From NCBI RefSeq assembly GCF_014647835.1, contig NZ_BMPY01000016.1, positions 1 to 64,000 on the forward strand: a stretch of 64,000 nucleotides of DNA. Reading direction: 5' to 3'. The stretch comes from Microbispora rosea subsp. aerata. Lineage in GTDB: Bacteria > Actinomycetota > Actinomycetes > Streptosporangiales > Streptosporangiaceae. This document shows positions 1 through 10,504 of this stretch, piece by piece. A model generated the notes under the pieces. The model saw only the letters and a list, made by a program, of their open reading frames with translations. It was not told where the DNA came from and did no database searches. Positions within the stretch are counted from its first letter, which is position 1, and each line of letters opens with the position of its first letter. The position numbers and the translations under genes were made by a program.

Positions 1-1
1 C

Positions 2-109
2 GCCTGGATCCGGGTGATCTGGAAATGCTGGAACGACGGCATCGCCTACGACCCCGCCAAACACGGCGCCGCAGCAGCTCTCCTCACCCCGAACACTGCG
101 GGAGGTTGA
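2..109 (+). CDS. IS110-family transposase, C-terminal end (partial)
   Basis: Only the last 35 codons are inside the window; the gene enters from the left edge in frame 2 and stops with TGA. The translated tail contains the run AWIRVIWKCWNDGIAYDP followed by KHGAAAAL, which resembles the usual end of IS110/IS116-type (DEDD plus serine) transposases (R-V-I/L-W-x-C/A-W ... Y-D-P-x-K/R-H). The catalytic parts lie outside the window, so activity cannot be judged. The element ends 12 bp from the stop codon of the convergent FtsX-like gene. Family assignment rests on this short tail only. Confidence 0.6.
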   Translation, partial: AWIRVIWKCWNDGIAYDPAKHGAAAALLTPNTAGG

Positions 110-120
110 CACAGGGAGTA

Positions 121-2823
121 TCACGGCCCCTCCCCCGCACGCAGCGCGGCGGCCGGCTCGCGGCGGTGCAGCGACCGCGCCAGTCCCGCCACGATCACCG
201 ACAGCACCGCGAGGACCGCGGCCACCAGCACCGCCACCTGCGGCCACGGGACGTGGAGCAGCACGGGCAGCGCGCCGGGGGCCGCGGTGGACACCATCGG
301 CGGCACCACCACGGCGGAGACGGCCACGGCGAGCGCCACGCCACCCGGCAGCGCGAGCCCGATCACGAACGACTGCTCGGCCGCCAGCAGGCCGAGCGTC
401 TGCCGCATGCCCACGCCGAGCGCGCCGAGCACCGCGAACTCGCCCCTGCGCTCCCGTGCCAGAACCGCCGCGTTGACCAGGAAGCCCAGCACGGCGAAGG
501 CCAGCGCCGCCGCGAAGCCGAGCAGCAGCGCGCCCTGCAGGCCGGCCGCCTTGGGGTCGTCCCTGAGGCCGCGGGTCAGCGCCGCCGCGTCCACGACGTC
601 CCTCCGCCCGGATTCGGCCAGCGCGGCGGCGGCCCGTGCGGTGTCGTGCCCGTCGGCCGCCAGCCACCACTCCGTCACGGGCCACCGCGTCCCCTTGACG
701 GACTGCCCGCGCAGCGCCGTCAGGTCGGCGAGCAGGGCCGGGGCGCCCTCCGGCGTGCCGGGCATCGCCGCGACGACGCCCACGACCCGGATCGGCACCG
801 TCGCCGTGCCCGCCGTGATCCGTACGGTGTCGGCCAGGCCGGGGGTCACCACGACCGGCAGCGGCTGCCCGGGCGAGCCGGCGAGCCGGGACGCCAGCGT
901 GGCCGGCGACAGCGCCGACAGGTCGGGACGCAGCAGCAGGACGCGGCTCAGCCGCGCGGCGTCCAGCGCGATCAAGGTGGCGTCCGCGCCGCCCGCGACG
1001 ACCGTGGCGCGGTGCGCCGGCGCGGCCGCCGTGACCCCGGGCAGGCCGGCGAAGGTGCGCGGGTCGTCCTCCGGCAGGGCCGTCACCCGCAGGTCGGCGC
1101 CCGCGAGGTGGCGCGCCCGGTCCTCCTGCGCGCCCCGCCAGGTGGCGACGGTCGTCAGGGACAGCGCGCCGATCGCGACCGCCATCGTCAGCAGCAGCGC
1201 CGGGCCGCGGTAGCGGGCCGGACGCCGGCTCACCTGCCGCGCGGCCAGGGCCGGGCCCAGGCCGGAGCGCCGCCGTGTCACCCGTTCCGCGAACCCGGCG
1301 ACGACGGGCACCAGCCGCAGGGCGGCCATCGCGCCGCCGAGCAGGGCGAGCGCCGGTCCCGCCCCGATCAGCGGGTCGAGCCCGAGCTCGCCGCCGAGCC
1401 GCGTGGCCTCGGATGTGTCGAAGCTGACCAGCCGCCACACGGCGAGCCCCGCGACGACGAGCAGCGCCAGGTCGGCGCCGGCCCGCTGCGCCAGGCCCGG
1501 CCGTTCGCCGCGCCCGCGCTCGGCCTGCTCCTCGACGTACGTGCGGCGGGCGGCCAGCAGGGGCGGGAACGCCAGCATCGCGGCGCAGGCGAGCGCGACC
1601 GCCGCCGCGACCGCGAACGTGGCCCCGTCCGGCGCCCCGGGCGGCTCGACGCCGGTCGTCTCGATCCAGGGGACCGCGCCCAGCAGCCCGAGCAGGACGG
1701 GCGCGAGGAACGGCGCCACCGGCGCGCAGGGCAGCGCGATCAGCAGCGCCTCCCCCGCCGACAGGGCGGCCAGCCGCGGCGACCCGCCGCCCCGGGAACG
1801 CAGCAGGGCCGTCTCCATCCGGCGGTGCTCGGCCAGCAGCCGCGCCGTCAGCGCCAGCGCGTACCCGGCGAGCACCAGCACCTGGAGCACCGGGACGAGC
1901 ATGGTGGAGCGGGCGACCAGGGCGTCGCGGTCGAGCCGCAGCAGCGTGGCGGACAGCGACGCGGTGACCGTGCACCGGGGGCAGCCGGACCGCACGGCGG
2001 CGGGGCTTTCCGCGACCGACGCGGACACCTGCCGCAGCCGGTCGGGCGCGAGCCCGCGCAGGTCGGGTACGGCGAGCCAGCGCGCCGAGACGCCGGTCGC
2101 GAACCTGTCGAGGAAGGTGCCGGCCGGCACGACCAGGGGCCCGTGGGTGACGAAGTCGCCGGTCCGCGTGCCGGAGCGCAGCAGGTCCTCCCCCGCCCAG
2201 CGCGGGTCGGCGGGGTCGCGCAGCCGGAAGACACCGGTGACGCGCACCCGGACCGGCCTGCCGTCCAGGCGTCCGGTGACCGTGAGGTCGTCGCCGGTGG
2301 ACACGCCCATCGCCCGGGCCGCCGGCTCCGGCAGCGCCGCCTCCACCGCCACCGCTTCTGCCGTCGCCGTTCCCTCTGTCTCCTCGGCGGGCCAGCGTCC
2401 GCTCACCAGGTCGGCCCGGCCGTCCAGTGCCTCGTACATGGCGAACCGGGTCAGGACCGGCCGGTCGTCGCCGCCGCTCTGCTCCGGCAGGCTGTAGGAG
2501 TCGGACTCGACGCGCACGGCGACGTCTACGGGCACCTCCCCGTGGGCGTGGGCGATGCCCGCGCGGACGGCCCGGTCGACGCCGGCGAAGTCCCCCTCCG
2601 TGACCGACGCGGTGACGACGGTGGCGGTGGCGGTGAGCGGCGCCGTCGCCAGCGCCCGCCGCGTCCCCGCCTGGGTCGCCGACCCGGCGTGCAGCAGGAG
2701 GGCCGAGATCGCCGTGGTGGCGAGCAGGATGGAGCCGAACGCGGCGGCCAGGAGCAGGGGCTCGGCCAGCGCGCGCCGGACCACCAGCGGCAGTCTCATC
2801 CGCACCGTCCGCACCACGTCCAT
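121..2823 (-). CDS. FtsX-like ABC transporter permease (900 aa)
   Basis: Large membrane protein of the MacB/FtsX-like permease class, expected to work with a separate ABC ATPase in export or lipoprotein/peptide handling. An N-terminal membrane segment (about residues 20-45) is followed by a large extracytoplasmic region, then a block of membrane helices, a second periplasmic domain and a C-terminal group of helices ending near residue 885: the duplicated FtsX layout typical of 800-900 aa actinobacterial proteins. Start ATG at 2823. The upstream stretch holds a TTTGGC-GTTAAC-TTTGGC direct repeat and a CCGATACATCGG palindrome (2877-2888), possible operator sites. No partner ATPase is visible; what should follow it downstream is the IS110-type gene. 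Substrate unknown. Confidence 0.85.
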   Translation of the reverse strand: MDVVRTVRMRLPLVVRRALAEPLLLAAAFGSILLATTAISALLLHAGSATQAGTRRALATAPLTATATVVTASVTEGDFAGVDRAVRAGIAHAHGEVPVDVAVRVESDSYSLPEQSGGDDRPVLTRFAMYEALDGRADLVSGRWPAEETEGTATAEAVAVEAALPEPAARAMGVSTGDDLTVTGRLDGRPVRVRVTGVFRLRDPADPRWAGEDLLRSGTRTGDFVTHGPLVVPAGTFLDRFATGVSARWLAVPDLRGLAPDRLRQVSASVAESPAAVRSGCPRCTVTASLSATLLRLDRDALVARSTMLVPVLQVLVLAGYALALTARLLAEHRRMETALLRSRGGGSPRLAALSAGEALLIALPCAPVAPFLAPVLLGLLGAVPWIETTGVEPPGAPDGATFAVAAAVALACAAMLAFPPLLAARRTYVEEQAERGRGERPGLAQRAGADLALLVVAGLAVWRLVSFDTSEATRLGGELGLDPLIGAGPALALLGGAMAALRLVPVVAGFAERVTRRRSGLGPALAARQVSRRPARYRGPALLLTMAVAIGALSLTTVATWRGAQEDRARHLAGADLRVTALPEDDPRTFAGLPGVTAAAPAHRATVVAGGADATLIALDAARLSRVLLLRPDLSALSPATLASRLAGSPGQPLPVVVTPGLADTVRITAGTATVPIRVVGVVAAMPGTPEGAPALLADLTALRGQSVKGTRWPVTEWWLAADGHDTARAAAALAESGRRDVVDAAALTRGLRDDPKAAGLQGALLLGFAAALAFAVLGFLVNAAVLARERRGEFAVLGALGVGMRQTLGLLAAEQSFVIGLALPGGVALAVAVSAVVVPPMVSTAAPGALPVLLHVPWPQVAVLVAAVLAVLSVIVAGLARSLHRREPAAALRAGEGP

Positions 2824-2944
2824 CGCGGCATCATCGCAAAGGCCAAAGTTAACGCCAAAACGGACATGTAGCGCGCCCGATACATCGGACAGACGAGCCC
2901 CCTCTGCGGGGAGCCGGGGAGGACGCTACGGGCCGGATGACGTG

Positions 2945-3075
2945 TGTCGGGATCTCTCCCGTAGGCTTCCAGAACGCCTTCGGTTGCAGGAACCCGGTGA
3001 GATTCCGGGGCGGTTCCGCCACTGTGACCAGGCCCGTGAGGGTCTGCAGCCAGATACTGGCCGAGGGTGATCCGA
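2945..3075 (+). promoter_or_regulatory. Cobalamin riboswitch upstream of cobN
   Basis: The B12-riboswitch core is plainly readable: CCGGTGAGATTCCGG followed by CGGTTCCGCCACTGTGA, then AGCCAGATACTGGCC in the B12-box position, about 40 nt before the cobN start. Established for this class: AdoCbl binding reduces expression of the downstream gene. The ribosome binding site GGAGGAGG is about 35 nt downstream of the aptamer, so control may be at translation initiation; no T-rich terminator is seen. Outer boundaries are approximate. Confidence 0.93.
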
Positions 3076-3115
3076 CCGCTACACGGGGCGAGAACCCCGG
3101 AGGAGGAGCCCGGCG

Positions 3116-6100
3116 ATGGCCGCGTCCGTACGTCTCTGTCTGTTGTCGACGTCCGATACCGATCTGCTCTCAGCGCGGGCCAGCGGGGCCGCCTACGTAC
3201 TCGCCAATCCGGCGCGGGACGATGACGCCACCCTTGAGGCCTGTGTGGCCGCCGCCGGCCTCGTCGTCGTGCGTCTGCTCGGTTCGCCGCACGACCTGTG
3301 GCCGGGGCTGGCGGCGGTCCGCGCGGCCGGGACGCCGGTCGTCGTGCTCGGCGGGGAGCAGCAGCCGAACGCCGAGCTGATGGAGCTCTCCAGCGTCCCC
3401 ATCGGGATCGCGACCGAGGCCCACCGCTACCTGGTCGAGGGCGGCCCGGCCAACCTGGCCCAGCTGCACGCGTTCCTCTCGGACACGGTGCTCCTCACCG
3501 GCGAGGGCTTCGAGCCGCCCGTGACGATTCCCTTCTGGGGGTTCGCCGAGCGCACCGCGCCCGCCGACCCCTCACTGCCGCGGATCGGCGTCCTCTACTA
3601 CCGGGCGCACCAGGTCAGCGGCAACGCGGCCTTCGCCCACGCCCTGGCCGACGCCGTCGACGCGACCGGCGAGGCGGTCGGCGTGCCGATCTTCGCCGGT
3701 TCGCTGCGCAGCGCGCCCGACGAGCTCTTCGAGGCGCTCGGGGCCCTCGACGCCCTGGTCGTCACCGTGCTCGCCGCGGGGGGCAGCGTCCCCGCGGCGG
3801 CGAGCGCGGGCGGTGACGACGAGACCTGGGACGTGGAGCGGATCGCCGCCCTCGACATCCCGGTTCTGCAGGGCCTGTGCCTGACCAGCAGCCGGGAGGA
3901 GTGGGAGGCGAACGACGACGGCGTCACCCCGCTCGACTCCGCCAACCAGATCGCGATCCCGGAGTTCGACGGCCGGATCATCACCGCCCCGTTCTCCTTC
4001 AAGGAGATCGACGCCGACGGCCTCCCCCGCTACATCGCCGACCCGGAACGCTGCCGCCGCGTGGCCGCGATCGCGGTCAACCACGCCCGCCTGCGCCGTG
4101 TGCCAAACGGCGAGAAGAGGATCGCGCTGGTCCTCTCGGCGTACCCGACCAAGCACTCACGGATCGGCAACGCGGTCGGCCTCGACACCCCGGTTTCCAC
4201 GATCCGCCTCCTGCGGCGGCTGCGCGACGCCGGCTACGACCTGGGCGAGCCGGGAGCGGTACCGGGTCTCGACCTCGAAGACGACACCGAGGCCGGCGAC
4301 GCCCTGATCCACGCGCTGATCGCGGCCGGCGGCCAGGACGAGGAATGGCTGACCTCCGGGCAGCTCACCGACGCCCACGTGCGGATCAGCGCCGAGCAGT
4401 ACGCCCGATGGACCGCGGACCTTCCCGCCACGCTGCGCGAGAGGATGGCCGAGGCGTGGGGCGAGGCGCCGGGCAGCCTGTTCGTCAACGACGCGGGCGA
4501 GATCGTCCTGGCCACGCTGGTCGCCGGGAACGTGGCGCTGCTCATCCAACCGCCCCGGGGCTTCGGCGAGAACCCCGTCGCGATCTACCACGACCCCGAC
4601 CTGCCCCCGACCCACCACTACCTGGCCGCCTACCGCTGGCTGGAGGCCCCGCAATCCGAGGGCGGCTTCGGCGCTCATGCGGTGGTGCACATCGGAAAGC
4701 ACGGTTCGCTGGAGTGGTTACCCGGCAAGAACGCCGCGCTCTCCGCCGAATGCGGCACCGACGCGGTGCTGGGGAGCCTGCCGCTCTTCTACCCGTTCCT
4801 CGTCAACGATCCCGGTGAAGGCGCCCAGGCCAAGCGCCGGGCCCACGCCACCATCATCGACCACCTGGTCCCGCCGATGGCGCGTGCCGAGACATACGGC
4901 GACATCGCCCGGCTGGAGCAACTGCTCGACGAGTACGGCACCATCGCCACGATGGACCCGGCGAAGCTGCCGGCGATCCGCGGCGAGATCTGGTCGCTGA
5001 TGCGGGCCGCGGAGATGCACCGCGACCTCGGCCTGCAGGACCGTCCCGAGGACGACGAATTCGACGACTTCCTCCTGCACGTCGACGGCTGGCTCTGCGA
5101 GATCAAGGACGTGCAGATCCGCGACGGCCTGCACGTGCTGGGCCAGGCACCCACCGGCGAAGCAAGGGTCAACCTCGTGCTCGCGATCCTGCGCGCATCG
5201 CAGGTGTGGGGCGGCGTGGGCAACGCGCTACCCGGCCTGCGCACCGCGCTCGGCCTGCCCGAGAACGCCTCGACGGCGACCGTGGACGCCTACGAGGAGC
5301 AGGCCCGCGCCCTCCTCACCGCGATGGAGGCCACCGACTGGGACGTCTCCATCGTGGACTCCCTGCACGACGACCCGGTGGTCCGCCAGGTGCTGACCTT
5401 CGCCGCCACCGAGGTGGTGCCGCGTCTCGCCCGCACCGGCGACGAGATCGACGCGCTGCTGCACGCCCTGGACGGCGGCTACGTGGCGGCGGGCCCGTCG
5501 GGGTCGCCGCTGCGCGGCCTGGTCAACGTGCTGCCCACCGGCCGCAACTTCTACACCGTCGACCCGCGCGCGATCCCGTCCCGGCTGGCGTGGCAGACCG
5601 GCCAGGCGATGGCCGAGTCGCTGGTGCAGCGCTACCTCGACGAGACCGGCGAGTACCCGGCCTCGGTGGGGTTGTCGGTGTGGGGTACCTCCGCGATGCG
5701 CACCTCCGGCGACGACATCGCCGAGGTGCTGGCCCTGCTGGGGGTGCGCCCCGAGTGGGATGACATGTCGCGGCGCGTCAACGACCTCAAGGTCATCGAC
5801 CTCGCCGAGCTGGGCCGACCTCGTATCGACGTCACCGTCCGCATCTCCGGCTTCTTCCGCGACGCCTTCCCGCACGTCGTGGCGATGCTCGACGACGCGG
5901 TGAGACTGGTGGCCGAGCTCGACGAACCCGACGAGATGAATTTCGTCCGCGCGCACGTCCGCGCCGACCTGGCCGAGCACGGCGACGCACGCCGGGCGAC
6001 CACTCGGATCTTCGGCTCCAAGCCGGGCTCCTACGGCGCCGGGATACTGCAGGTCGTCGAGTCGGGCACGTGGCGCGACGACAACGACCTGGCCGAGGTC

Positions 6101-6724
6101 TACACCGCGTGGGGCGGGTTCGCGTACGGCCGCGGTCTCGACGGCGTCCCGGCCGCGGACGACATGCGCGCCGCCTACCGGCGGATCAAGGTCGCAGCGA
6201 AGAACGTCGACAGCACCGAGCACGACATCGCCGACTCCGACGACTACTTCCAGTACCACGGCGGCATGATCGCCACCGTGCGCGCGCTGAGCGGGTCCGA
6301 CCCGAAGGCGTACGTGGGCGACTCGACCTCGCCCGACGCGGTGCGGACCCGCACCCTCCAGGAGGAGACCAACCGGGTCTTCCGTGCGCGCGTGGTCAAT
6401 CCCCGGTGGATCGGCGCGATGCGGCGCCACGGCTACAAGGGCGCGTTCGAGCTGGCCGCGACGGTGGACTACCTGTTCGGTTTCGACGCCACCGCCGGTG
6501 TCGTCCACGACTGGATGTACGAGTCACTGGCGAAGTCGTACGTGCTCGACGAGACCAACCAGGAGTTCCTGCGCAGGTCGAACCCGTGGGCGCTGCGCGG
6601 CATCGTCGAGCGCCTGCACGAGGCCGCCGAGCGCGGCCTGTGGGCGGAGCCGAACGCCGAGACCCTGGAAGCGCTGCAGAAGGTCTACCTGGAGGTCGAG
6701 GGTGATCTCGAAGACGGCTCCTGA
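3116..6724 (+). CDS. cobN: Cobaltochelatase large subunit CobN
   Basis: ATP-dependent insertion of cobalt into hydrogenobyrinic acid a,c-diamide in the aerobic cobalamin pathway, acting with an AAA+/MIDAS partner (the ChlID-type gene at 14728-16806). At 1202 aa it has normal family length, and it carries the CobN/BchH signature HIGKHGSLEWLPGK near residue 523 plus conserved C-terminal sequence around FGSKPGSYGAG. The ATG start at 3116 is preceded by a strong GGAGGAGG. It is the first gene of a tight cobN-cobF-cobQ-cobK operon under the riboswitch just upstream. No frame disruption seen. Confidence 0.95.
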   Translation: MAASVRLCLLSTSDTDLLSARASGAAYVLANPARDDDATLEACVAAAGLVVVRLLGSPHDLWPGLAAVRAAGTPVVVLGGEQQPNAELMELSSVPIGIATEAHRYLVEGGPANLAQLHAFLSDTVLLTGEGFEPPVTIPFWGFAERTAPADPSLPRIGVLYYRAHQVSGNAAFAHALADAVDATGEAVGVPIFAGSLRSAPDELFEALGALDALVVTVLAAGGSVPAAASAGGDDETWDVERIAALDIPVLQGLCLTSSREEWEANDDGVTPLDSANQIAIPEFDGRIITAPFSFKEIDADGLPRYIADPERCRRVAAIAVNHARLRRVPNGEKRIALVLSAYPTKHSRIGNAVGLDTPVSTIRLLRRLRDAGYDLGEPGAVPGLDLEDDTEAGDALIHALIAAGGQDEEWLTSGQLTDAHVRISAEQYARWTADLPATLRERMAEAWGEAPGSLFVNDAGEIVLATLVAGNVALLIQPPRGFGENPVAIYHDPDLPPTHHYLAAYRWLEAPQSEGGFGAHAVVHIGKHGSLEWLPGKNAALSAECGTDAVLGSLPLFYPFLVNDPGEGAQAKRRAHATIIDHLVPPMARAETYGDIARLEQLLDEYGTIATMDPAKLPAIRGEIWSLMRAAEMHRDLGLQDRPEDDEFDDFLLHVDGWLCEIKDVQIRDGLHVLGQAPTGEARVNLVLAILRASQVWGGVGNALPGLRTALGLPENASTATVDAYEEQARALLTAMEATDWDVSIVDSLHDDPVVRQVLTFAATEVVPRLARTGDEIDALLHALDGGYVAAGPSGSPLRGLVNVLPTGRNFYTVDPRAIPSRLAWQTGQAMAESLVQRYLDETGEYPASVGLSVWGTSAMRTSGDDIAEVLALLGVRPEWDDMSRRVNDLKVIDLAELGRPRIDVTVRISGFFRDAFPHVVAMLDDAVRLVAELDEPDEMNFVRAHVRADLAEHGDARRATTRIFGSKPGSYGAGILQVVESGTWRDDNDLAEVYTAWGGFAYGRGLDGVPAADDMRAAYRRIKVAAKNVDSTEHDIADSDDYFQYHGGMIATVRALSGSDPKAYVGDSTSPDAVRTRTLQEETNRVFRARVVNPRWIGAMRRHGYKGAFELAATVDYLFGFDATAGVVHDWMYESLAKSYVLDETNQEFLRRSNPWALRGIVERLHEAAERGLWAEPNAETLEALQKVYLEVEGDLEDGS

Positions 6725-6740
6725 CGGGCCGGGAGCAGCG

Positions 6741-7487
6741 GTGACGCACGTGTACGTGGTCGGCTTCGGGATGGGGCCGCACCAACTGACCTACGAGGGC
6801 GCGAAGGCCTTGGCGGCGGCCGACTACGTGCTCGCCGCGCGCAAGAGCGACGACGATGGGCTGCTGGAGGTACGCCGTCGGATCTGCACGGAACACGGCC
6901 TCGAACTCGTCGAGGTCGCCGACCCCGAACGCGACCGCGACGACCCGGCCGACTATCCCGGCGCGGTGAAGGCGTGGCACGCCGCGCGCGTGGACGCGTA
7001 CGGGAAAGAGCTGGCCGCCCGTGGCGGGACCGCGGCGTTCCTGGTCTGGGGCGACCCCTCGCTCTACGACTCGACGCTGCGCGTCCTCGACCGGCTCGGT
7101 GAGCGGATGGACCTGACCTGGGAGGTGATCCCTGGGATCAGCGCCCCGCAGGTACTGGCCGCGCGGCACCGGATCGTGCTGCACGAGGTGGGCCGGCCCG
7201 TGCACATCACCACAGCCCGCCGACTGCCCGAGGCGATCGCCTCAGGCCAGCGCAACATCGTGGTGATGCTCGGCTCCGAACGGAACCTGGAAGGCCTCCG
7301 GGAGCTGCGGGACTGGCGGATCTGGTGGGGAGCCAACCTCGGCGCGGCCGGTGAACGCCTGGTCGCCGGGCGGGTGGGCGACGTGCTGCCCGCCCTGTGC
7401 TCGGCCAGGGAGGCGGCCCGCGAAGCGGACGGCTGGGTGATGGAGGCCTGTCTGCTGCGGGCCCCGGGAAGGAAGGACGCGTCGTGA
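6741..7487 (+). CDS. cobF: Precorrin-6A synthase (deacetylating) CobF
   Basis: SAM-dependent C1 methyltransferase that also removes the acetyl group during ring contraction, converting precorrin-5 to precorrin-6A. The N-terminal VYVVGFGMGPHQL and the GDPSLYDSTLRVLD segment are those of the tetrapyrrole methylase fold and of CobF specifically. The protein is 248 aa. GTG at 6741 was chosen because GGGAG lies just upstream; another GTG at about 6702 would overlap cobN and adds no family sequence. The stop overlaps the cobQ start (GTGA), implying translational coupling. Confidence 0.9.
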   Translation: MTHVYVVGFGMGPHQLTYEGAKALAAADYVLAARKSDDDGLLEVRRRICTEHGLELVEVADPERDRDDPADYPGAVKAWHAARVDAYGKELAARGGTAAFLVWGDPSLYDSTLRVLDRLGERMDLTWEVIPGISAPQVLAARHRIVLHEVGRPVHITTARRLPEAIASGQRNIVVMLGSERNLEGLRELRDWRIWWGANLGAAGERLVAGRVGDVLPALCSAREAAREADGWVMEACLLRAPGRKDAS

Positions 7488-8965
7488 GCGGTCTGCTCGT
7501 CGCCGGTACCACCTCGGACGCCGGTAAGTCGGTCGTCGCCACCGGGCTGTGCCGGGCATTCGCCCGCCGCGGCATGTCGGTGGCGCCGTACAAGGCGCAG
7601 AACATGTCCAACAACTCGATGGTCTGCCTCGACCGCGACGGCTCGACCGCCGAGATCGGACGCGCCCAGTGGGTCCAGGCCCTGGCCGCCCGGGTGACGC
7701 CGGAGCCCGCGATGAACCCGGTGCTCCTCAAACCCGGCTCCGACCGCCGCAGCCACGTCGTGATGATGGGCCGCCCGGCGGGCGAGGTGTCGGCGACCGA
7801 CTTCACGACCGGCCGCCGGCGCCTCGCCCGGGCCGCGCACGCCGCGTACGACGACCTCGCCTCCCGCTTCGACGTGGTCGTGGCCGAAGGGGCGGGCAGC
7901 CCCGCAGAGATCAACCTGCGTTCCAGTGACTACGTGAACATGGGGCTCGCCCGCCACGCCGACCTCCCGGTCATTGTGGTCGGTGACATCGACCGCGGCG
8001 GTCTGTTCGCATCCATGTTCGGCACCCTGGCACTGCTCGAACCCGCCGACCAGGCGCTGATCGCGGGCTTCGTCGTCAACAAGTTCCGCGGCGACCTCTC
8101 CCTCCTCCGCCCCGGCCTCGAACGGCTGGAGGCCCTGACCGACCGCCCGGTCCACGGCGTGCTGCCCTGGCACCCCGGCCTGTGGCTCGACTCCGAGGAC
8201 GCCCTCGACCTCGAAGGACGACGCAGCCGTGACAACGCGCGTGTACGGGTGGCGGTGGTGCGGCTCCCCCGGATCAGCAACTTCACCGACGTCGACGCCC
8301 TCGGCTTGGAACCCGACCTCGACGTCGTCTTCGTCTCCGACCCCCGTGACCTGGCCGACGCCGACCTGGTCGTGCTCCCGGGAACGCGGGCCACCCTCTC
8401 CGACCTCGCATGGCTGCGTTCACGCGGCCTCGACACAGCGATCGAGAAGCACGTGCGCGCGGGACGGCCGCTGCTCGGAATCTGCGGCGGATTCCAGATG
8501 CTCGGCACCGAGATCCACGACCCCGAAGGCGTAGAGGGCCCGGCGGGCACCCGTTCCCCGGGCCTGGGGCTGCTCCCCGTGACGACCGAGTTCCGCCCCG
8601 ACAAGGTGCTGCGCCTCCCGCACGGCACGGCCCTGGGAGCCGATGCCGCCGGATACGAGATCCACCACGGACGCATCACCCGCCAGGACGGCGCCGACGA
8701 GTTCCTCGGCGGCGCCCGGGTCGGCCGGGTCTTCGGCACGATGTGGCACGGAGCCCTGGAAGGCGACGAGTTCCGCGCCGCTTTCCTGGCGGAGACCGCC
8801 GGGCTGGAGCCCTCGGGAGTCAGCTTCCCGGCGGCACGCGAACGACGAATGGAGCTGCTGGCCGACCTCGTGGAAGAACACCTCGACGTCGACGCCCTGC
8901 TCACCCTGGCCCGCAAGGGGGCGCCCCCCGGGCTTCCGGTCCTGACCGTGGGAGGCAGTCGATGA
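7484..8965 (+). CDS. cobQ: Cobyric acid synthase CobQ
   Basis: Glutamine- and ATP-dependent amidation of adenosyl-cobyrinate a,c-diamide at four carboxylates, giving adenosylcobyric acid. The N-terminal dethiobiotin-synthetase-like ATPase begins with [10 protein letters not shown] (residues 7-16) followed by KAQNMSNNS; the C-terminal class I glutamine amidotransferase domain shows [11 protein letters not shown] with the nucleophile Cys at about residue 334 and a His in the YEIHHG segment. 493 aa, as usual for the family. GTG start at 7484 has GGAAGGA upstream and overlaps the cobF stop. The end overlaps cobK by ATGA. Confidence 0.95.
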   Translation: MSGLLVAGTTSDAGKSVVATGLCRAFARRGMSVAPYKAQNMSNNSMVCLDRDGSTAEIGRAQWVQALAARVTPEPAMNPVLLKPGSDRRSHVVMMGRPAGEVSATDFTTGRRRLARAAHAAYDDLASRFDVVVAEGAGSPAEINLRSSDYVNMGLARHADLPVIVVGDIDRGGLFASMFGTLALLEPADQALIAGFVVNKFRGDLSLLRPGLERLEALTDRPVHGVLPWHPGLWLDSEDALDLEGRRSRDNARVRVAVVRLPRISNFTDVDALGLEPDLDVVFVSDPRDLADADLVVLPGTRATLSDLAWLRSRGLDTAIEKHVRAGRPLLGICGGFQMLGTEIHDPEGVEGPAGTRSPGLGLLPVTTEFRPDKVLRLPHGTALGADAAGYEIHHGRITRQDGADEFLGGARVGRVFGTMWHGALEGDEFRAAFLAETAGLEPSGVSFPAARERRMELLADLVEEHLDVDALLTLARKGAPPGLPVLTVGGSR

Positions 8966-9708
8966 AGGTCCTGTTGCTGGGCGGCACCGCCGAGGCGCGG
9001 GAGCTCGCCCGTCTCCTGGTCGACGCAGGTGTCGACGTCACCTCGTCGCTCGCCGGACGGGTGTCCCGTCCCCGACTGCCCGTGGGCAAGGTGCGCATCG
9101 GCGGCTTCGGCGGTGTGCCCGGGCTGCGCGCGGCTCTCGCGGACTACGACGTCGTCGTCGACGCGACGCATCCGTTCGCCCGCGGCATGAGCGCCAACGC
9201 GCTGGAAGCCTGCGTCGCGGAGGGGGTCCCTCTGCTCCGTCTGGAGCGGCCGGGGTGGGAGCCCGATCCCGCCTGGCGGTATGTCGCCACCCATGACGAG
9301 GCCGCGGTGCTCGCCGCCTCGCTCGGGGAACGGCCTTTCCTCACCGTCGGGCGGCAGGAGCTGGCCCGATTCGTGCCGCAGCTGCGCGAGTTCTCCGTGC
9401 TGGCGCGGGTGGTCGACGTTCCCGAGATCGAGCTGCCTCCGGGCTGGCGGCTCCTGACCAGCCGGGGGCCGTACACGCTGGAGGGCGACCTCGAAGTGAT
9501 GCGCGGGCACGGCTGCGACGTACTGGTCACCAAGGACTCGGGCGGCTCGTACACGTGGCCCAAGATGGAGGCCGCGGCCGTGCTCGGCATCCCGGTCGTG
9601 ATGATCGCCCGGCCGGAGCCGGACCCCCGGGCGCCGGTGGTCGACGCCGTGGGCCGGGCTCTCGACTGGGTGTTGTCACACCGCCGAGGTCAGACGGCGG
9701 CCTTCTGA
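8962..9708 (+). CDS. cobK: Precorrin-6A reductase CobK
   Basis: NADPH-dependent reduction of precorrin-6A to dihydro-precorrin-6A. The N-terminus [16 protein letters not shown] is the typical CobK/CbiJ dinucleotide-binding start, followed by VVDATHPFA and the late VTKDSGG motif. 248 aa, family-typical. ATG at 8962 overlaps the cobQ stop by four bases with GGAGG upstream. It ends the + strand operon and runs 19 bp into the 3' end of convergent cbtA, so there is no room for a separate terminator. Confidence 0.93.
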   Translation: MKVLLLGGTAEARELARLLVDAGVDVTSSLAGRVSRPRLPVGKVRIGGFGGVPGLRAALADYDVVVDATHPFARGMSANALEACVAEGVPLLRLERPGWEPDPAWRYVATHDEAAVLAASLGERPFLTVGRQELARFVPQLREFSVLARVVDVPEIELPPGWRLLTSRGPYTLEGDLEVMRGHGCDVLVTKDSGGSYTWPKMEAAAVLGIPVVMIARPEPDPRAPVVDAVGRALDWVLSHRRGQTAAF

Positions 9709-10445
9709 GAGACCTCGAGCCGGCGCAGCAGCCATGTCAGGGCGATCCCGAGGGATCCCCACAGCGCGGACAGTGTGAGGAGCGAGGAGACCCTGAACTC
9801 CCACAGCACGTCCGCCGGGAAATCGCCCAGTTCGTTGACCGTCGGCATCGCCAGGGCGGCCACCGCGACGACCGCGACGTAGGCGATGCCCGCCAGGACG
9901 ACGGCGGGGTACGCCCCCATACCGGAGGCGAGGCGCCGCGCCAGGACGACGGCGGCCACCATGGCGACCACCGAGATCAGAGCGAAGAGGAAGTAGTACG
10001 CGGTGCGGGACCCGATGGTGTCGCCGCTGCCCACCGCCGGAGGCACGGCCGGGTATTTCAGGAACGGCACCAGGGAGTAGGCGACGAAGCCCAGCCCTGC
10101 GACGAGTGCGGTCGAGCCGACCAAGGGCAGCCGTCCGAGACGGCCCGCGACACCGGCGGCGATGAGGGCGACGATGCCGCCGAGGGCCACGCCCATGGCG
10201 ACGGTGGCGGTCGCGAGGCCCCAGGTGCTCTGGATGGTCCGGCTGATCCCGCCCCCCTCGTCGCCGTGCTCGTGGTCGCTGCCGGTTTCGTGCGCGTGGT
10301 CGGCTGCGGGTGCCGCGGCCGCCTCTTCGATCGCGATGGCCGCGTCAATCGGAGGCTCGCCCACGGTGTAGCCGATCGCGAAGGAGAAGAGACCTGCGAT
10401 GAGCCCTGCCAGCAGACCGCGGATAAGGAAATTACGTGCAGTCAC
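9690..10445 (-). CDS. cbtA: CbtA, predicted cobalt transporter membrane subunit
   Basis: Integral membrane protein of the CbtA family, predicted from genomic context in many genomes to import cobalt under B12-riboswitch control together with CbtB. The 251 aa protein starts with a membrane helix (about residues 8-28), has a His/acid-rich loop [14 protein letters not shown] near residues 50-63, then four further hydrophobic segments; [16 protein letters not shown] and the region around [11 protein letters not shown] are family-typical. The GTG start at 10445 gives the expected N-terminus. It lies 124 bp downstream of cbtB with a hairpin between them. The transport role is family inference. Confidence 0.87.
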   Translation of the reverse strand: MTARNFLIRGLLAGLIAGLFSFAIGYTVGEPPIDAAIAIEEAAAAPAADHAHETGSDHEHGDEGGGISRTIQSTWGLATATVAMGVALGGIVALIAAGVAGRLGRLPLVGSTALVAGLGFVAYSLVPFLKYPAVPPAVGSGDTIGSRTAYYFLFALISVVAMVAAVVLARRLASGMGAYPAVVLAGIAYVAVVAVAALAMPTVNELGDFPADVLWEFRVSSLLTLSALWGSLGIALTWLLRRLEVSQKAAV

Positions 10446-10504
10446 AATGGGAACCGGTTTCTGTGGTCGTCAAAGCAGCGCGCGGCTCCAGGGCAGCGCG
10501 ACGG

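Noticed and set aside
25-2871. A 948-codon + strand frame opposite the FtsX-like permease
   Set aside because: Composition is Arg/Gln/Gly-rich and has no domain; the opposite strand encodes a normal membrane protein.
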